A stretch of DNA of 29,679 nt from a virus, in the IMG/VR virus record IMGVR_UViG_3300032092_000171, positions 1-29,679 of that record. One strand, given 5' to 3'. This document shows, piece after piece, positions 12,136-21,770 of this stretch (position 1 is its first letter; each line of letters begins with the position of its first letter). The notes below the pieces were generated by a model that did no database searches, had not been told where the DNA came from, and was given only the letters and a program-made list of their open reading frames with translations. The position numbers and the translations under genes were made by a program.

Positions 12136-13970
12136 TAACGACAAAGATTACAGGACTATCTGCTCAAGGATCTACCGAGTTGACAGGTCTTGCATATTCA
12201 AATAATGATGTAGCAGTAACGATGTCATCGGATAACGTGACTGAAGATGGTTTTAAGTACATATTTAACGTGGGTGATTTGGCTACAGGAAACCAATATA
12301 AGTTCTACGTTTCACCAAATGCCGCGTTGAATGGTATTTTTAACTGCAAAACGATATTTAATCAGTTGACATCTACTCCGATGGTTTATAATACAACTGA
12401 TGTATTGGTTCATATTAGCGCACCGCTTAACTCGGATGCGTTAAACGTTAATAGATTTAGAGTTCAATGTTTTGAAGGATGGAATATTGCGGGTGTATTT
12501 ACCGAAGATGAAACTAATACGGTGCAATATGATTTAATGGTTGTATATGGTAGCGGTAAGCAAAACTTTATCGTTATGGGTACAAATGACACCAAGCCAT
12601 TAGCATTATCACAAGCTTACGATAATACACTTGGGTTTAATGATGGGTTAGTATCACAAGCAATTAACTTGCCTTCTAACCTACAAAATCCACTTGTAAA
12701 CTGGCAAAAGATTTCACGTTCAAATGTAGCAGGTCAAGAAGATAGTGCCTATAGAATTTTATCATTTATTGCAGATGATGGAACTTATATAAATAGCAAT
12801 TACCCAACGTTATCAATTACCGATTTTGAAATTGATTTCTACGATGAGAGTGGAACGAGTTTAGCAAGTATTGACATTCCATTTACGTTAGGAGCAGGTG
12901 AGTTGTATCATTTACCAACGGGATTAAAGAACCTTGTTGATGGTGGATATATTGACCAAACAACTGCGGATAATACAGTCTTTTGGGTTATTGCAGGTGT
13001 TGGTGAAGATGGGGATGTTACCGCACGTTATGGTTACTACATCGAAAGTGATTGTAAATACAATCCAGTTCATTTGTATTGGTTAAATCAGATGGGCGGT
13101 TGGGATAGTTATTCTTTCATTAAGAAAAACGAAAGGTCTATTGAAGTAGAAAAGAAACGATACAAGCAGTATTTAGGTGACTACAATAATGCGACAACGG
13201 ACAATCCCTTTTCAACTGAAGCATTTTCAAGGTCACTAACTGAACGTGAACCAATAGTAAAAACGTTTTTGAACTTAAATTCAAATTGGTTAACTGAAAG
13301 TGAGTTCAAGTATATGCGTGATTTGTTCCGTTCAAAATCGGTTTGGATGGTTGATGATAACGTAGATGGTTACTCGGTTGTGCCTGTTGTAGTTGAGGAC
13401 AATAACTACCTAATGCGTAGAGAAAGAAACTCACGCAAGTATAACCAAACATTGCGCCTACAAATTGCCAACGATAACGAAACATTAAATATTGAGAATA
13501 CACCTTTCCCAATTCCAGCACCTGTAGCTTGTAGTTATTATACAACTTTTGGTTTAATTACAGGTTCTTCTCCGTTGTCTTTGGGTGCAAACTTTGGTAA
13601 TGCTGCAAACATCGTAGTAACTAACTCTTCAAGTGGTCGTTATATTTTGGTGAGTGTTCTCAATGCGTTGTCTGAAACACCAACGGCAGGCGAGACCTAC
13701 TACGTGCGCGTAGATTATACCTTTAATTGTCCATCTAACTTTGTTAGTGCAGGAAGAATCGCACTTGGTGACCAATTAACAGGTGGTGGCTCAACTACAA
13801 GTTTAAATGGATTGCAAACGTTTGGAACTCCAATAATCGCGACAGGTGTATGGGGTACTCATACAACAACTTCAAACAACTACTTTAGATTAACACTTCC
13901 AACTTGGACAGGTGGCGCAACGGTTAGCGGTAATATTTATGTAACGGTTGGTTTTGGTAATTGTCCCTAA
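12132..13970 (+). CDS. Distal-tail-type structural protein
   Basis: A 612-residue beta-rich protein. The region HLYWLNQMGGWDSYSFIKKNERSIEVEKKRY (about 313-343) is a hallmark of a tail protein family of Bacteroidetes phages. That family occupies the place of the distal tail protein between tube and hub. Residues about 360-450 continue the conserved core (FLNLNSNWLTESEFKYMRDLFRSKSVWM). The last about 145 residues (from VACSYYTTFGLITGSSPLSLG) form a separate beta domain, possibly carbohydrate-binding. It precedes the hub gene after 9 bp. Confidence 0.68.
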   Translation: MITTKITGLSAQGSTELTGLAYSNNDVAVTMSSDNVTEDGFKYIFNVGDLATGNQYKFYVSPNAALNGIFNCKTIFNQLTSTPMVYNTTDVLVHISAPLNSDALNVNRFRVQCFEGWNIAGVFTEDETNTVQYDLMVVYGSGKQNFIVMGTNDTKPLALSQAYDNTLGFNDGLVSQAINLPSNLQNPLVNWQKISRSNVAGQEDSAYRILSFIADDGTYINSNYPTLSITDFEIDFYDESGTSLASIDIPFTLGAGELYHLPTGLKNLVDGGYIDQTTADNTVFWVIAGVGEDGDVTARYGYYIESDCKYNPVHLYWLNQMGGWDSYSFIKKNERSIEVEKKRYKQYLGDYNNATTDNPFSTEAFSRSLTEREPIVKTFLNLNSNWLTESEFKYMRDLFRSKSVWMVDDNVDGYSVVPVVVEDNNYLMRRERNSRKYNQTLRLQIANDNETLNIENTPFPIPAPVACSYYTTFGLITGSSPLSLGANFGNAANIVVTNSSSGRYILVSVLNALSETPTAGETYYVRVDYTFNCPSNFVSAGRIALGDQLTGGGSTTSLNGLQTFGTPIIATGVWGTHTTTSNNYFRLTLPTWTGGATVSGNIYVTVGFGNCP

Positions 13971-13979
13971 TAACAACAA

Positions 13980-16952
13980 ATGGAAACAGCACTTATAATT
14001 TATAGTCAAGGCGACAATGTACCAACATTAGTTGACCTTTATGAAAACGAGACGATTGCACTTCAGTTCAACTTTAGTGACATCAAAGATTTAAAACCAC
14101 GTGGATCATACTCGCGAACCTTTCGCATTCCTGCAACTCAAACGAACGGTAAGATATTCGGGTTCATACAAGAGAATACGTATCAATTTGCATCGTTTAA
14201 TCCAAAGCGAAAACTAAACGCGATTATCACGGTTGACACTATTCCAATCTTGGAGGGTAACTGCCAATTCAAGGCTTGTTATACAAGTAATGGCGAGGTG
14301 AGTGAATATGAGATTGTGTTCTTTGGCAACGTGGTGGACTTCTTTAAGAACATTGGAGATAATGATTTCAAAGGTTATATTTCAACACAACTCCAAACCG
14401 ATTACAATTATACTGTAGAATATGACAGTATCTCAACCTTCAACGCTGAAACGGATATTTACTTAAGCTTAACCGATAGAGGGCAAAATTGGGTAGGTAA
14501 CGTAGATGATGCTAACTCGCGTTGTATTAACTCCACAAATAAAAACGTAGCAGCAAAGGCAGGTGAATTAACTCCATTCGTTTCTGCTCGGTATATCTTC
14601 AACAAGATTATTGATTTAAGCGGTTTTCAACTTGGTAGCAATTCGGGTACGTTAACTGATGAACTTGACTTTATGTATATTCCGTGGACAAGTGAAGCGG
14701 GACAAATACAACAAGGTGGTGGTAATCCCGAAACGGCGAAGTTTAAGTTAAGCGGATATTCACCATATGAAACTTTTGTAGTGGGTGACTTTGCTAATGA
14801 GACAATCAATGGCTTTACAAACTCGGTGTATCATTTGCCAACTTTGAATATCACAAGCGATCCAGGTTCAAACATTACAGGCAACGTATACACCGCGCCA
14901 TTTAGCGGTAATTACAAATTCAATATGTTTGTTACCGCGCAAGTGGATGCTGAAACTTTAGCAGAAATCAAATTGAGATTTGTCAAAACTGATTTACTTG
15001 GAAACAAGACATTCATTAACTCAACGGGTGGTTTAGATTTCAGTTGGTTCGATAATGAAGGAAACGACATTTTTTATATTAACGAAGATAGGCTTGGAAG
15101 TAACCAAACATCGAATGTGTTTCTTGAAGCAGGCGAAACGATTGAGGCGGTATTTGTACAATTAGAACCACAATGGACTTACTGGACAGGATTTACAGGA
15201 ACATTCACCATTAAGAGCGTTGTAGTTGAAGCCAACGAGATAACAAAGCCATTGTATGGAAACGTAATTGATTGGAGTGCTAATGCGCCTATAATGAAAT
15301 GTAGCGAATTTATGGATTCGCTTTTCAAGATGTACAACTTGGTGGTTATTCCTAACAAGGTGAACCAAAAAGAAATTGACTTTATACCATTCACTGAGTA
15401 CATCAGTCAAGGTGTTAGTAAAGATTGGACTCCATTGTTAGATATTAGTAAGGACATTACACTAACTGCTACAACCGATTATCAAGCGCGAAAGAACACT
15501 TGGACTTATAAAGAAAGTTCTGACTTATTCAATATGCTTTATAATACGCAAGGTAGTCGCGTTTATGGAAGGCTCGAATTAGTAGACCCACAAAACGACT
15601 TTGCAACGGATGAACAAAATATTGAGTTGTATTTTGGTTCAACTCCAATAGTACCTATTAAGGCTACATCGTATGCCATCCCTAAATTCGTAAACGACCA
15701 GTATCAATATAGCGCACCAAACCCGCGTATCTTGTATAAGACAGGAGAAACGATGAACTTCAACGTGTACAATGACACAACTACGGGAGTTAACCAAGTT
15801 ACCGCTTATATGTTTAGCCACTATTCAGATTTCTTACCCGATATTACAAGTAGAGATTTGAACTTTGGACAAGAAACACCACTTTGCGAGGTGAGTTCAA
15901 TTCCATACAAGACATTATACGCGCGTTATTGGAACGAATATATCGAGAACATTTATGCACCTGATGCGCGTGTATTAGAAGCTTTCTTTTCGCTTGAATT
16001 TGCGGACATTTACAACTTTAATTTTAACGATAAGATATTCATTAAAGATTCATATTGGAGAATCCTCTCAATTAGTGATTATGTAGTTGGCACACAAGAC
16101 ACGGTAAAGGTGACTTTGATTAAGCAAGTTACTGCTGAACCAGATTGTCTTTTAAGACCATCTTCAATTAATTCATCGGGTGCTGTTGTTTTTGTTGATG
16201 CTGATGATAACCCTGAAATCGCTACACAAATTTGTTGTGAGGTCTATAATTATAATTGGATTGATGGCGGATGTTATGCGTTTTCTTATGATTCAGATGG
16301 AACAGGTAAACCAAAAAGCGCACAATTAAACACTGATAAGATATTAGCCAACCCACCACAAGAAAATAAATCGGGGTTAGTTGTAACGGATAACAACTTT
16401 GTTGGTTTCGGTAATGACAATTCGATAGTGTTAGGTAGTGGCAATAGATTAGATAGCGGTTTAGATTCGGTCTTTGTAATGGGTTACAACTCCAATGTGT
16501 TGAATGGCGGTGCTACAATCGGTAGCGCGGGTTCATATTCGGGTGAGATGCAAAATGGATTGATTCCTGTATGGGGTAAAGGTGACTTTACCAACGATAC
16601 GACATCAATTACTTTGGCGGCTTATGGTTCGACTTATATCAATATGCCTGATGACTCGGTTTGGTTGGTTAAGTTGCGTTTAATGGTTGGTCAAGTGGGT
16701 GCGTTAATTGATGCATCGGTTAGCGGTGAGTATAATTTACACATTGCCCAAAGCGGTGGTACTATAAGCCTTAAAAACGTGACCACAATAGACGAAACAC
16801 CTATTGATATAGATGGCAACTTTGTTATAGATTTAGATGTGGTAGGTAGTACATTTGCAATACTTGTCTTATTAGACAACGCAACATCTTATCCGTACAA
16901 TTCAATAAACATTAGCGGTCAATTAACTTACACACAATATCACTATGAATAA
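13980..16952 (+). CDS. Tail hub / baseplate protein with C-terminal fibre-like domain
   Basis: A 990-residue protein. The N-terminal 150 residues (LQFNFSDIKDLKPRGSYSRTFRIPAT near 29-54) match the start of a tail protein family common in Bacteroidetes phages, taken as the baseplate hub (gp44/gp27-like). Residues about 480-730 form the rest of the body. After a Cys-containing stretch, a head-like repeat resembling YadA-type trimer heads appears around 795-840 (VGFGNDNSIVLGSGN, then SVFVMGYNSNV). A final jelly-roll-like domain runs to TQYHYE. This end probably projects from the tail tip and may contact the host. Confidence 0.68.
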   Translation: METALIIYSQGDNVPTLVDLYENETIALQFNFSDIKDLKPRGSYSRTFRIPATQTNGKIFGFIQENTYQFASFNPKRKLNAIITVDTIPILEGNCQFKACYTSNGEVSEYEIVFFGNVVDFFKNIGDNDFKGYISTQLQTDYNYTVEYDSISTFNAETDIYLSLTDRGQNWVGNVDDANSRCINSTNKNVAAKAGELTPFVSARYIFNKIIDLSGFQLGSNSGTLTDELDFMYIPWTSEAGQIQQGGGNPETAKFKLSGYSPYETFVVGDFANETINGFTNSVYHLPTLNITSDPGSNITGNVYTAPFSGNYKFNMFVTAQVDAETLAEIKLRFVKTDLLGNKTFINSTGGLDFSWFDNEGNDIFYINEDRLGSNQTSNVFLEAGETIEAVFVQLEPQWTYWTGFTGTFTIKSVVVEANEITKPLYGNVIDWSANAPIMKCSEFMDSLFKMYNLVVIPNKVNQKEIDFIPFTEYISQGVSKDWTPLLDISKDITLTATTDYQARKNTWTYKESSDLFNMLYNTQGSRVYGRLELVDPQNDFATDEQNIELYFGSTPIVPIKATSYAIPKFVNDQYQYSAPNPRILYKTGETMNFNVYNDTTTGVNQVTAYMFSHYSDFLPDITSRDLNFGQETPLCEVSSIPYKTLYARYWNEYIENIYAPDARVLEAFFSLEFADIYNFNFNDKIFIKDSYWRILSISDYVVGTQDTVKVTLIKQVTAEPDCLLRPSSINSSGAVVFVDADDNPEIATQICCEVYNYNWIDGGCYAFSYDSDGTGKPKSAQLNTDKILANPPQENKSGLVVTDNNFVGFGNDNSIVLGSGNRLDSGLDSVFVMGYNSNVLNGGATIGSAGSYSGEMQNGLIPVWGKGDFTNDTTSITLAAYGSTYINMPDDSVWLVKLRLMVGQVGALIDASVSGEYNLHIAQSGGTISLKNVTTIDETPIDIDGNFVIDLDVVGSTFAILVLLDNATSYPYNSINISGQLTYTQYHYE

Positions 16953-17121
16953 CCCACACGACACGTTTAAAAACATCAAAGAAATGTTGAAGCACGGAAT
17001 AGGTAAAGACCTTCCGAGCAAAGAAAATAAGTTGTCAATTTTTACAACTAACCTCATAAATTTCGTCATTTCTGCGTCTTTAATTATAGGCATTATTTAC
17101 CTCATTAAATCATTGTTCTAA
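16945..17121 (+). CDS. Small single-TM protein upstream of tape measure (58 aa)
   Basis: A 58-codon gene that starts 8 bp before the hub stop and ends immediately before the tape-measure ATG. The N-terminal half is polar and basic. Residues about 37-55 form one hydrophobic segment (LINFVISASLIIGIIYLI). Its position suggests a role in tail assembly or in membrane penetration by the tail, but no homologue is recognised. Confidence 0.68.
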   Translation: MNNPHDTFKNIKEMLKHGIGKDLPSKENKLSIFTTNLINFVISASLIIGIIYLIKSLF

Positions 17122-18840
17122 ATGGCTACACAAAAGACAGTTGTTGAAATTGATATACAAGGAACGGAGAAGGTTGAATCCATGCGTTCTCAAATGCGTA
17201 GATTACGCGAAGAGTTAGCGCAATTACCTGAAGGTACTGATGAATTCAAAAAAGTTCAAAGGCAATTAGCAGAATTAAAGGACAAAGTTGACGACCTTAA
17301 TATGTCGGTCAATACGTTAGCGGGTGACCCATTAGAAAGACTAAATAATTCATTTAGTTCAGTTGGTAGTTCATTAATGTCTTTAGATTTTGGTGCTGCT
17401 ATTATTGGGCTTAATGGTATGTCATCCGCTATTAAGGAAATCAAATTTAAAGATGTAGCGAATGGTGTTAAGAGTATAGGTGGAGCGTTTGCTAATGTTG
17501 GAAAAGCATTACTGACAAATCCTATATTCTTGGTAGCGGCAGCATTGGCTTTGATAATAATGAACTTTGAGAAGATTATCAAGTTGTTTCCTTCAATGGA
17601 AAAAGGCCTTACTGGTATTTCAGAAGCAGAAAGAGAAGCGGCAACTGCTGCACAAGAAAGAGCTGAAGCGAGTGATAAGGCTTACAAAAGCATTGATCAA
17701 CAAAGTAATATTTTAAAATTACAAGGAAAGACCGAAAGAGAAATCCTTGATATAAAATTAAAACAACTTTCAATAACGATTAGAGATAGAAAAGCACAAC
17801 TTGTTATTCAACAAGAACAGGCAAAAGTTCAAATCGAAACTGCTGAAAGAAATAGAAAAATACTTGAAGGTACAATAGCGTGGATATTAGGGCCTTTAAA
17901 TTTAATGCTTGGAACTGTTGACTTAATAGGAAAGGCATTTGGAAAAGAATGGGATTTAAGAAATAAATTGAACGCTTCTATAGCGGGTACAATGCTCGAT
18001 CCTGAAGAAACAAAAGCTGAATTAGAAGCAACAATTGAGCAGAATAAAGATGCTATAGCCACAATGGAGAATGATTACGCAGGTCTTCAATTATCCATAA
18101 AAGCTATGGATGCAAAAAAACAAGAAGAAGATAGAAGCTCACAAGTAAAAAAAGAAAGGGAAACAACTAAATTTGAATTAGAAAGTTTAGCATCACGGGA
18201 AGCGCAAAAATTAGAAGTTTCAAAACAAGCGGGACTTTCATTAAATAAAATATCAGAAGATTTAGCTAAAAGTAGAGCAGCAACACAACTTTTAATAGAC
18301 CAAGAAAATCAAAAGAGAAGACTTGAAGGTGAACAAGCATTTCAAGAAGCAAAGTATAGAATTGCAGCAGATGCTATAGGTGGTTTAATGGATTTGAATA
18401 GCGCGTTAGTTGATAGCGGAATAGTTGACGCAAAGAAAGGATTTGAGATAGCAAAAACTTTGGGTATTGCACAAGCTACAATATCAACTATTGAAGGTAC
18501 TCAAAACGCATTTACAACTGCTCAAGCCAGTCCTATAACAACTGTATTTCCTGCATATCCATTTATTCAGGCGGGTATTGCGGCGGCAGCAGGTATTGCA
18601 CGTATTGCATCAATTAGAGCGCAACAATTTAACGGAGGTGGAAACGCACCAAAGCCAAGCGGTAACGGTGGGGGTAGTTCAATGGGTGGTTCATCTTCAG
18701 CTCCTGCTGTTGACTTATCTTTCTTGAATGTAAATGGTAATAAAGCACAACCTATTCAAACCTACGTATTAGCGACTAACGTAAGTAGCGCACAAGAAGC
18801 GGAACAAAAAATAAAAGACCAATCAAAAATCATAAAATAA
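17122..18840 (+). CDS. Tape measure protein
   Basis: A 572-residue protein, short for the family. An N-terminal coiled coil (10-65) precedes a hydrophobic segment (about 124-150, LLTNPIFLVAAALALIIMNF). A long charged helical region rich in Lys, Glu and Gln (180-430) follows, then an Ala/Gly-rich hydrophobic stretch (AYPFIQAGIAAAAGIARIASIRAQQF, about 475-500) and a Gly/Ser linker. This is the usual layout of proteins that set tail length. At roughly 0.15 nm per residue it predicts a tail near 85 nm (inference). Its stop overlaps the protease ATG by one base. Confidence 0.85.
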   Translation: MATQKTVVEIDIQGTEKVESMRSQMRRLREELAQLPEGTDEFKKVQRQLAELKDKVDDLNMSVNTLAGDPLERLNNSFSSVGSSLMSLDFGAAIIGLNGMSSAIKEIKFKDVANGVKSIGGAFANVGKALLTNPIFLVAAALALIIMNFEKIIKLFPSMEKGLTGISEAEREAATAAQERAEASDKAYKSIDQQSNILKLQGKTEREILDIKLKQLSITIRDRKAQLVIQQEQAKVQIETAERNRKILEGTIAWILGPLNLMLGTVDLIGKAFGKEWDLRNKLNASIAGTMLDPEETKAELEATIEQNKDAIATMENDYAGLQLSIKAMDAKKQEEDRSSQVKKERETTKFELESLASREAQKLEVSKQAGLSLNKISEDLAKSRAATQLLIDQENQKRRLEGEQAFQEAKYRIAADAIGGLMDLNSALVDSGIVDAKKGFEIAKTLGIAQATISTIEGTQNAFTTAQASPITTVFPAYPFIQAGIAAAAGIARIASIRAQQFNGGGNAPKPSGNGGGSSMGGSSSAPAVDLSFLNVNGNKAQPIQTYVLATNVSSAQEAEQKIKDQSKIIK

Positions 18841-19427
18841 TGGAAGAAGTAAAAGTAATCGAATACACAATAGATGACAGTGGTTATCTTGGAGTAAATG
18901 CAATCTCATTAGTTGAGAATCCTGCTATCGAAGTTGACTTCGTGGCATTGTCTAAAACGCAAGTTAAACAAGCCGCAATTGAAGAAGGTGAGCGCAAGAT
19001 GTTGTATGGTGCGGTAATGATTCCCGACCAACTTATCTACCGCGTTAATGGTGCGGGTGAGGCTTACTATTGTAAATACTCAAAGGATACTATTAACAAG
19101 ATAGCACAAGAGTATTTAAAACGCAATATGCACCACAATAGTAACCTTGAGCATCAAGTGCCAGTTGCAGGTTGTGTTGTAGTTGAATCGTGGATTAAAG
19201 AAGGCGAACACGACAAAAGCCAAAACTTTGGTTTCTCCTTTCCGGATGGAACGTGGTGCATAGGAATGAAAGTAGATAACGATGAGGTGTGGAGTGATAT
19301 CAAACAAGGTAGTGTTAAAGGGTTTTCTCTTGAAGGGTTCTTTACCGAGATGAGTGAAGAGTATTTAGCCGAGCAAGAGATTGAGAAAATTATGAAGGCA
19401 CTTAATGATGAGTTAAGCGCGTTGTAA
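18840..19427 (+). CDS. XkdF-like prohead serine protease
   Basis: A 195-residue protein with the XkdF-type pattern: YGAVMIPDQLIYR (56-68), NLEHQVPVAGCVVVESWI with H105, and GTWCIGMKVDNDEVWSDIKQGSVKGFSLEG (137-166) with S163 as the likely nucleophile. It would cleave scaffold and capsid precursors during head maturation. Usual length for the family. It directly precedes the scaffold-like and major capsid genes and is separated from them by a terminator, so protease and capsid levels can differ. Confidence 0.85.
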   Translation: MEEVKVIEYTIDDSGYLGVNAISLVENPAIEVDFVALSKTQVKQAAIEEGERKMLYGAVMIPDQLIYRVNGAGEAYYCKYSKDTINKIAQEYLKRNMHHNSNLEHQVPVAGCVVVESWIKEGEHDKSQNFGFSFPDGTWCIGMKVDNDEVWSDIKQGSVKGFSLEGFFTEMSEEYLAEQEIEKIMKALNDELSAL

Positions 19428-19467
19428 TAGATTACACCAGTGCAGGTGTATTGTTTACCCGACAAAC

Positions 19468-19496
19468 AAAGAAGCCCCTCGTTAGGGGCTTTCTTC
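19468..19496 (+). terminator. Intrinsic terminator after the protease gene
   Basis: Stem AGCCCC (19473-19478) / GGGGCT (19485-19490) with a TCGTTA loop, extended by an A-rich left arm and T-rich right arm (TTTCTT). Strong GC core followed by T. It lies between the low-abundance protease and the scaffold and capsid genes. Confidence 0.75.
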
Positions 19497-19609
19497 GTTG
19501 AACTTAAAAACAATTAGAAAAATGAACAAACATTACCCGAATGGGATGACACAAAAGTAAAAACAAATTTGAGTTTATGCGTCTATTATACAAAGTAATT
19601 ATCAACACT

Positions 19610-20209
19610 ATGAGTAAAGTTAACGAAATCGTTTCCAAGTACGCAGAAAAACTAAAGTCCTTCGGGATTAGTTTGTCAGCAGTTGAGGAAGCGGTAGAGC
19701 AAAAACAAATGGCTATGGCTGTACTCGCTGATGGTACTGAAGTCTATTCACCAGATGCTGAATTCGGTATTGGTTCTGAAATCTTTGTTATGGATGCAGA
19801 AGGTAACCCTACACCTGCTCCCGATGGAGAACACGAAACCGCCGAAGGTAAAATCTTGGTTGTAGTAGAAGGCAAAATCAGCGAAGTAAAAGAAAAGCCC
19901 GAAGAAGAAGAACCAAAGGTTGAGATTGAAATCGAAGAAGTTGAGCAATCATCTTTCGATGGAGTTTCACGCGAAGAGTTCGAGAACACTATCAGCAAAT
20001 TAATCGAAGGCTTTGAAGCCAAGATTAACGCGTTGACTGCTGAAAAGCAAAACCTATCTGCAACGATTGAGAAAATGTCTAAAGCACCTGCTACCGAGTC
20101 GGTGAAGAAGGCTTCTCCAGTTGCACAAAAACAAAGCGCAGAACCTACACCATTCAGAGCAATGGACGCACGTTCACGCGCATATCAAATAATCAATTCT
20201 AAAAAATAA
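19610..20209 (+). CDS. Capsid scaffold-like protein
   Basis: A 199-residue acidic protein. It begins with a helix (NEIVSKYAEKLKSFGI), followed by a small beta barrel-like segment (ADGTEVYSPDAEFGIGSEIFV, about 35-55). Then come a Glu/Lys-rich linker (about 93-113), a coiled coil (REEFENTISKLIEGFEAKINALTAEKQNLSATIEKM) and a basic tail. This architecture and position between protease and major capsid fit a scaffold or capsid-assembly protein removed by the protease. ATG 19610 is preferred over the ATG at 19577, whose 11 extra residues look non-coding. Confidence 0.68.
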   Translation: MSKVNEIVSKYAEKLKSFGISLSAVEEAVEQKQMAMAVLADGTEVYSPDAEFGIGSEIFVMDAEGNPTPAPDGEHETAEGKILVVVEGKISEVKEKPEEEEPKVEIEIEEVEQSSFDGVSREEFENTISKLIEGFEAKINALTAEKQNLSATIEKMSKAPATESVKKASPVAQKQSAEPTPFRAMDARSRAYQIINSKK

Positions 20210-20214
20210 AAAAA

Positions 20215-21123
20215 ATGGCTATTAGTATTACAAGTACATACGCAGGTGAATTAGCATTACCATACATTCACGCTGCTTTGTTGAGTGGTGACACTCTTGC
20301 AAAAGGTTACGTTACATTGAAAGAGGGAGTTAAGTATAAGGCAGTTCTTAAGAAATTGTCAAGTGCTAACTTGGTTCAGGCTTTCTCTTGTGATTTCGCA
20401 GATCCAACTGATTTGACTTTGACTGAAGCAGTTTTGACTGTAACAGATTTGAAAGTTAACTTGGAAGTTTGTAAATCAGAGTTCGCAAAGGATTGGGAAG
20501 CTGCTGCTACAGGTCGTGGATTCATCAACGATGTAGTTCCTGCTAACTTCACTGATTTCTTGATTGGTTACGCTGCTGCTAATGTTGCTCAAAACATCGA
20601 GTTCACAATTTGGCAAGGTGATACTGCAGGTACTTATACTGCATTTGATGGTTTCGAAAAGAAATTGAAGGCTGCTTTGTCTGGTTCTGCTGACCAAACT
20701 TGGGGTGCTACAATGACTGCTTCAACTATCATTGCTAACTTGACTGCTTTGGTTGCTGCTTTGCCTGCTGCATTGATTGGTGCGCCATCAGTTAAAATCT
20801 ATATGAACCGTTACACTGCTCAAATGTATAAGCAAGCAATCGCTGCTTTGGGTTATGCTTTCGAGTACAACGCGTTCAAAGAGTTTAATATGCAATTCGA
20901 TGGATATGATATCTATGTATGTCCAGGAATGACAAACGGAACTGTAGTTATCGCAGAGCCTAACAACTTGGTTGTTGGTGTTGATGCTAACTCTGACTTT
21001 GCTGAAGTTAAAGTTGTAGATATGTCTTTGACTGATGCTTCTGACTTGGTTCGTATGGCTATGAAATTCCGTATCGGAGTTCAAATCGGCTTCACAAGTG
21101 ATTGTGTAATCGGACACAACTAA
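20215..21123 (+). CDS. Major capsid protein
   Basis: A 302-residue protein, taken as an HK97-fold major capsid protein from its place after protease and scaffold, its length, and the C-terminal AMKFRIGVQIGFTSDCVIG segment typical of Bacteroidetes phage capsids. The start context is strongly A-rich (AAAAAATAAAAAAATG), suited to high expression without Shine-Dalgarno. Codon use differs from neighbours: Leu is mostly TTG and Ala mostly GCT, as expected for the most abundant virion protein. A strong terminator follows. Confidence 0.82.
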   Translation: MAISITSTYAGELALPYIHAALLSGDTLAKGYVTLKEGVKYKAVLKKLSSANLVQAFSCDFADPTDLTLTEAVLTVTDLKVNLEVCKSEFAKDWEAAATGRGFINDVVPANFTDFLIGYAAANVAQNIEFTIWQGDTAGTYTAFDGFEKKLKAALSGSADQTWGATMTASTIIANLTALVAALPAALIGAPSVKIYMNRYTAQMYKQAIAALGYAFEYNAFKEFNMQFDGYDIYVCPGMTNGTVVIAEPNNLVVGVDANSDFAEVKVVDMSLTDASDLVRMAMKFRIGVQIGFTSDCVIGHN

Positions 21124-21136
21124 TTAAACACAAGTA

Positions 21137-21167
21137 AAAAGGTAGGGGAATAAGTCCCCTGCCTTTT
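21137..21167 (+). terminator. Intrinsic terminator after the major capsid gene
   Basis: Thirteen-bp stem AAAAGGTAGGGGA / TCCCCTGCCTTTT with one T-G wobble and an ATAAG loop; the A/T ends make it bidirectional. It would limit read-through from capsid into tail genes. Confidence 0.8.
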
Positions 21168-21200
21168 ATTGTAAATAATAACAACTAAAATTATAATAAT

Positions 21201-21752
21201 ATGGCTTGTGAATTAACCGCAGGATTTGCATTAGATTGCAAAGAGGGTGTAGGTGGTATTAAGGCTATCTATATACAAAGTCTATCAGAATTCTATGATG
21301 GTGGACAAGTTAGTATTGATGCTGGCTCTCAAGAAATTGATGCATTACCAACTGCAACCATTTATCAATATGTATTGCCTAAGCATACAGGAAACTTTAC
21401 CGAAGAAGTACAAAGTTCAGTTGAAAACGGAACTATTTTCTACACTCAAACAGTAACCGCAACTTTCTTTAAGTTGACTGCTGTACGTAGAAAGCAACTT
21501 GAATTAGTTGCAAAGAATCGTCTTGTTGTATTTGTACAAGATAACAACAACAACATTTGGATGGTTGGTAAGGTTGATGGCGCAGAAGTTACTGCCGCTT
21601 CGACTTCTACAGGTACTGCAAAAGGTGACCTTAACGGTTACACAATTACATTCACTGCTGAAGAGGCTAATAAAGCTTATCGTTTGGAATCTTATTCATC
21701 AATTCCATTTGATAACTTTCAGTCAATTACAGTAGGTATCGGAAGTATTTAA
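21201..21752 (+). CDS. Major tail tube protein
   Basis: A 183-residue beta-rich protein. Recognisable segments are CKEGVGGIKAIYIQSLSEF (13-31), a long beta region (FTEEVQSSVENGTIFYTQTVTATFFKL) and AKGDLNGYTITFTAEEANKAYRL (about 140-162), as in tail tube proteins of Bacteroidetes siphophages. Size and place near the capsid gene agree. The start is preceded by an AT-rich leader (TTATAATAAT) and lies 33 bp after the terminator; no clear TAnnTTTG promoter is visible. Confidence 0.72.
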   Translation: MACELTAGFALDCKEGVGGIKAIYIQSLSEFYDGGQVSIDAGSQEIDALPTATIYQYVLPKHTGNFTEEVQSSVENGTIFYTQTVTATFFKLTAVRRKQLELVAKNRLVVFVQDNNNNIWMVGKVDGAEVTAASTSTGTAKGDLNGYTITFTAEEANKAYRLESYSSIPFDNFQSITVGIGSI

Positions 21753-21754
21753 TT

Positions 21755-21762
21755 TATATTTG
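21755..21762 (+). promoter_or_regulatory. Candidate -7 element TATATTTG before gene 21771
   Basis: The same octamer as in the other promoters lies 8 bp before the ATG at 21771. No TTG -33 element is seen at the usual distance, so this could be a weak or sigma-factor-dependent promoter, or chance in AT-rich DNA. Confidence 0.35.
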
Positions 21763-21770
21763 TTTAAAGG

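Noticed and set aside
17256-17582. 108-codon leftward frame inside the tape measure gene
   Set aside because: Antisense shadow of a low-complexity helical gene; no start context or operon partner.
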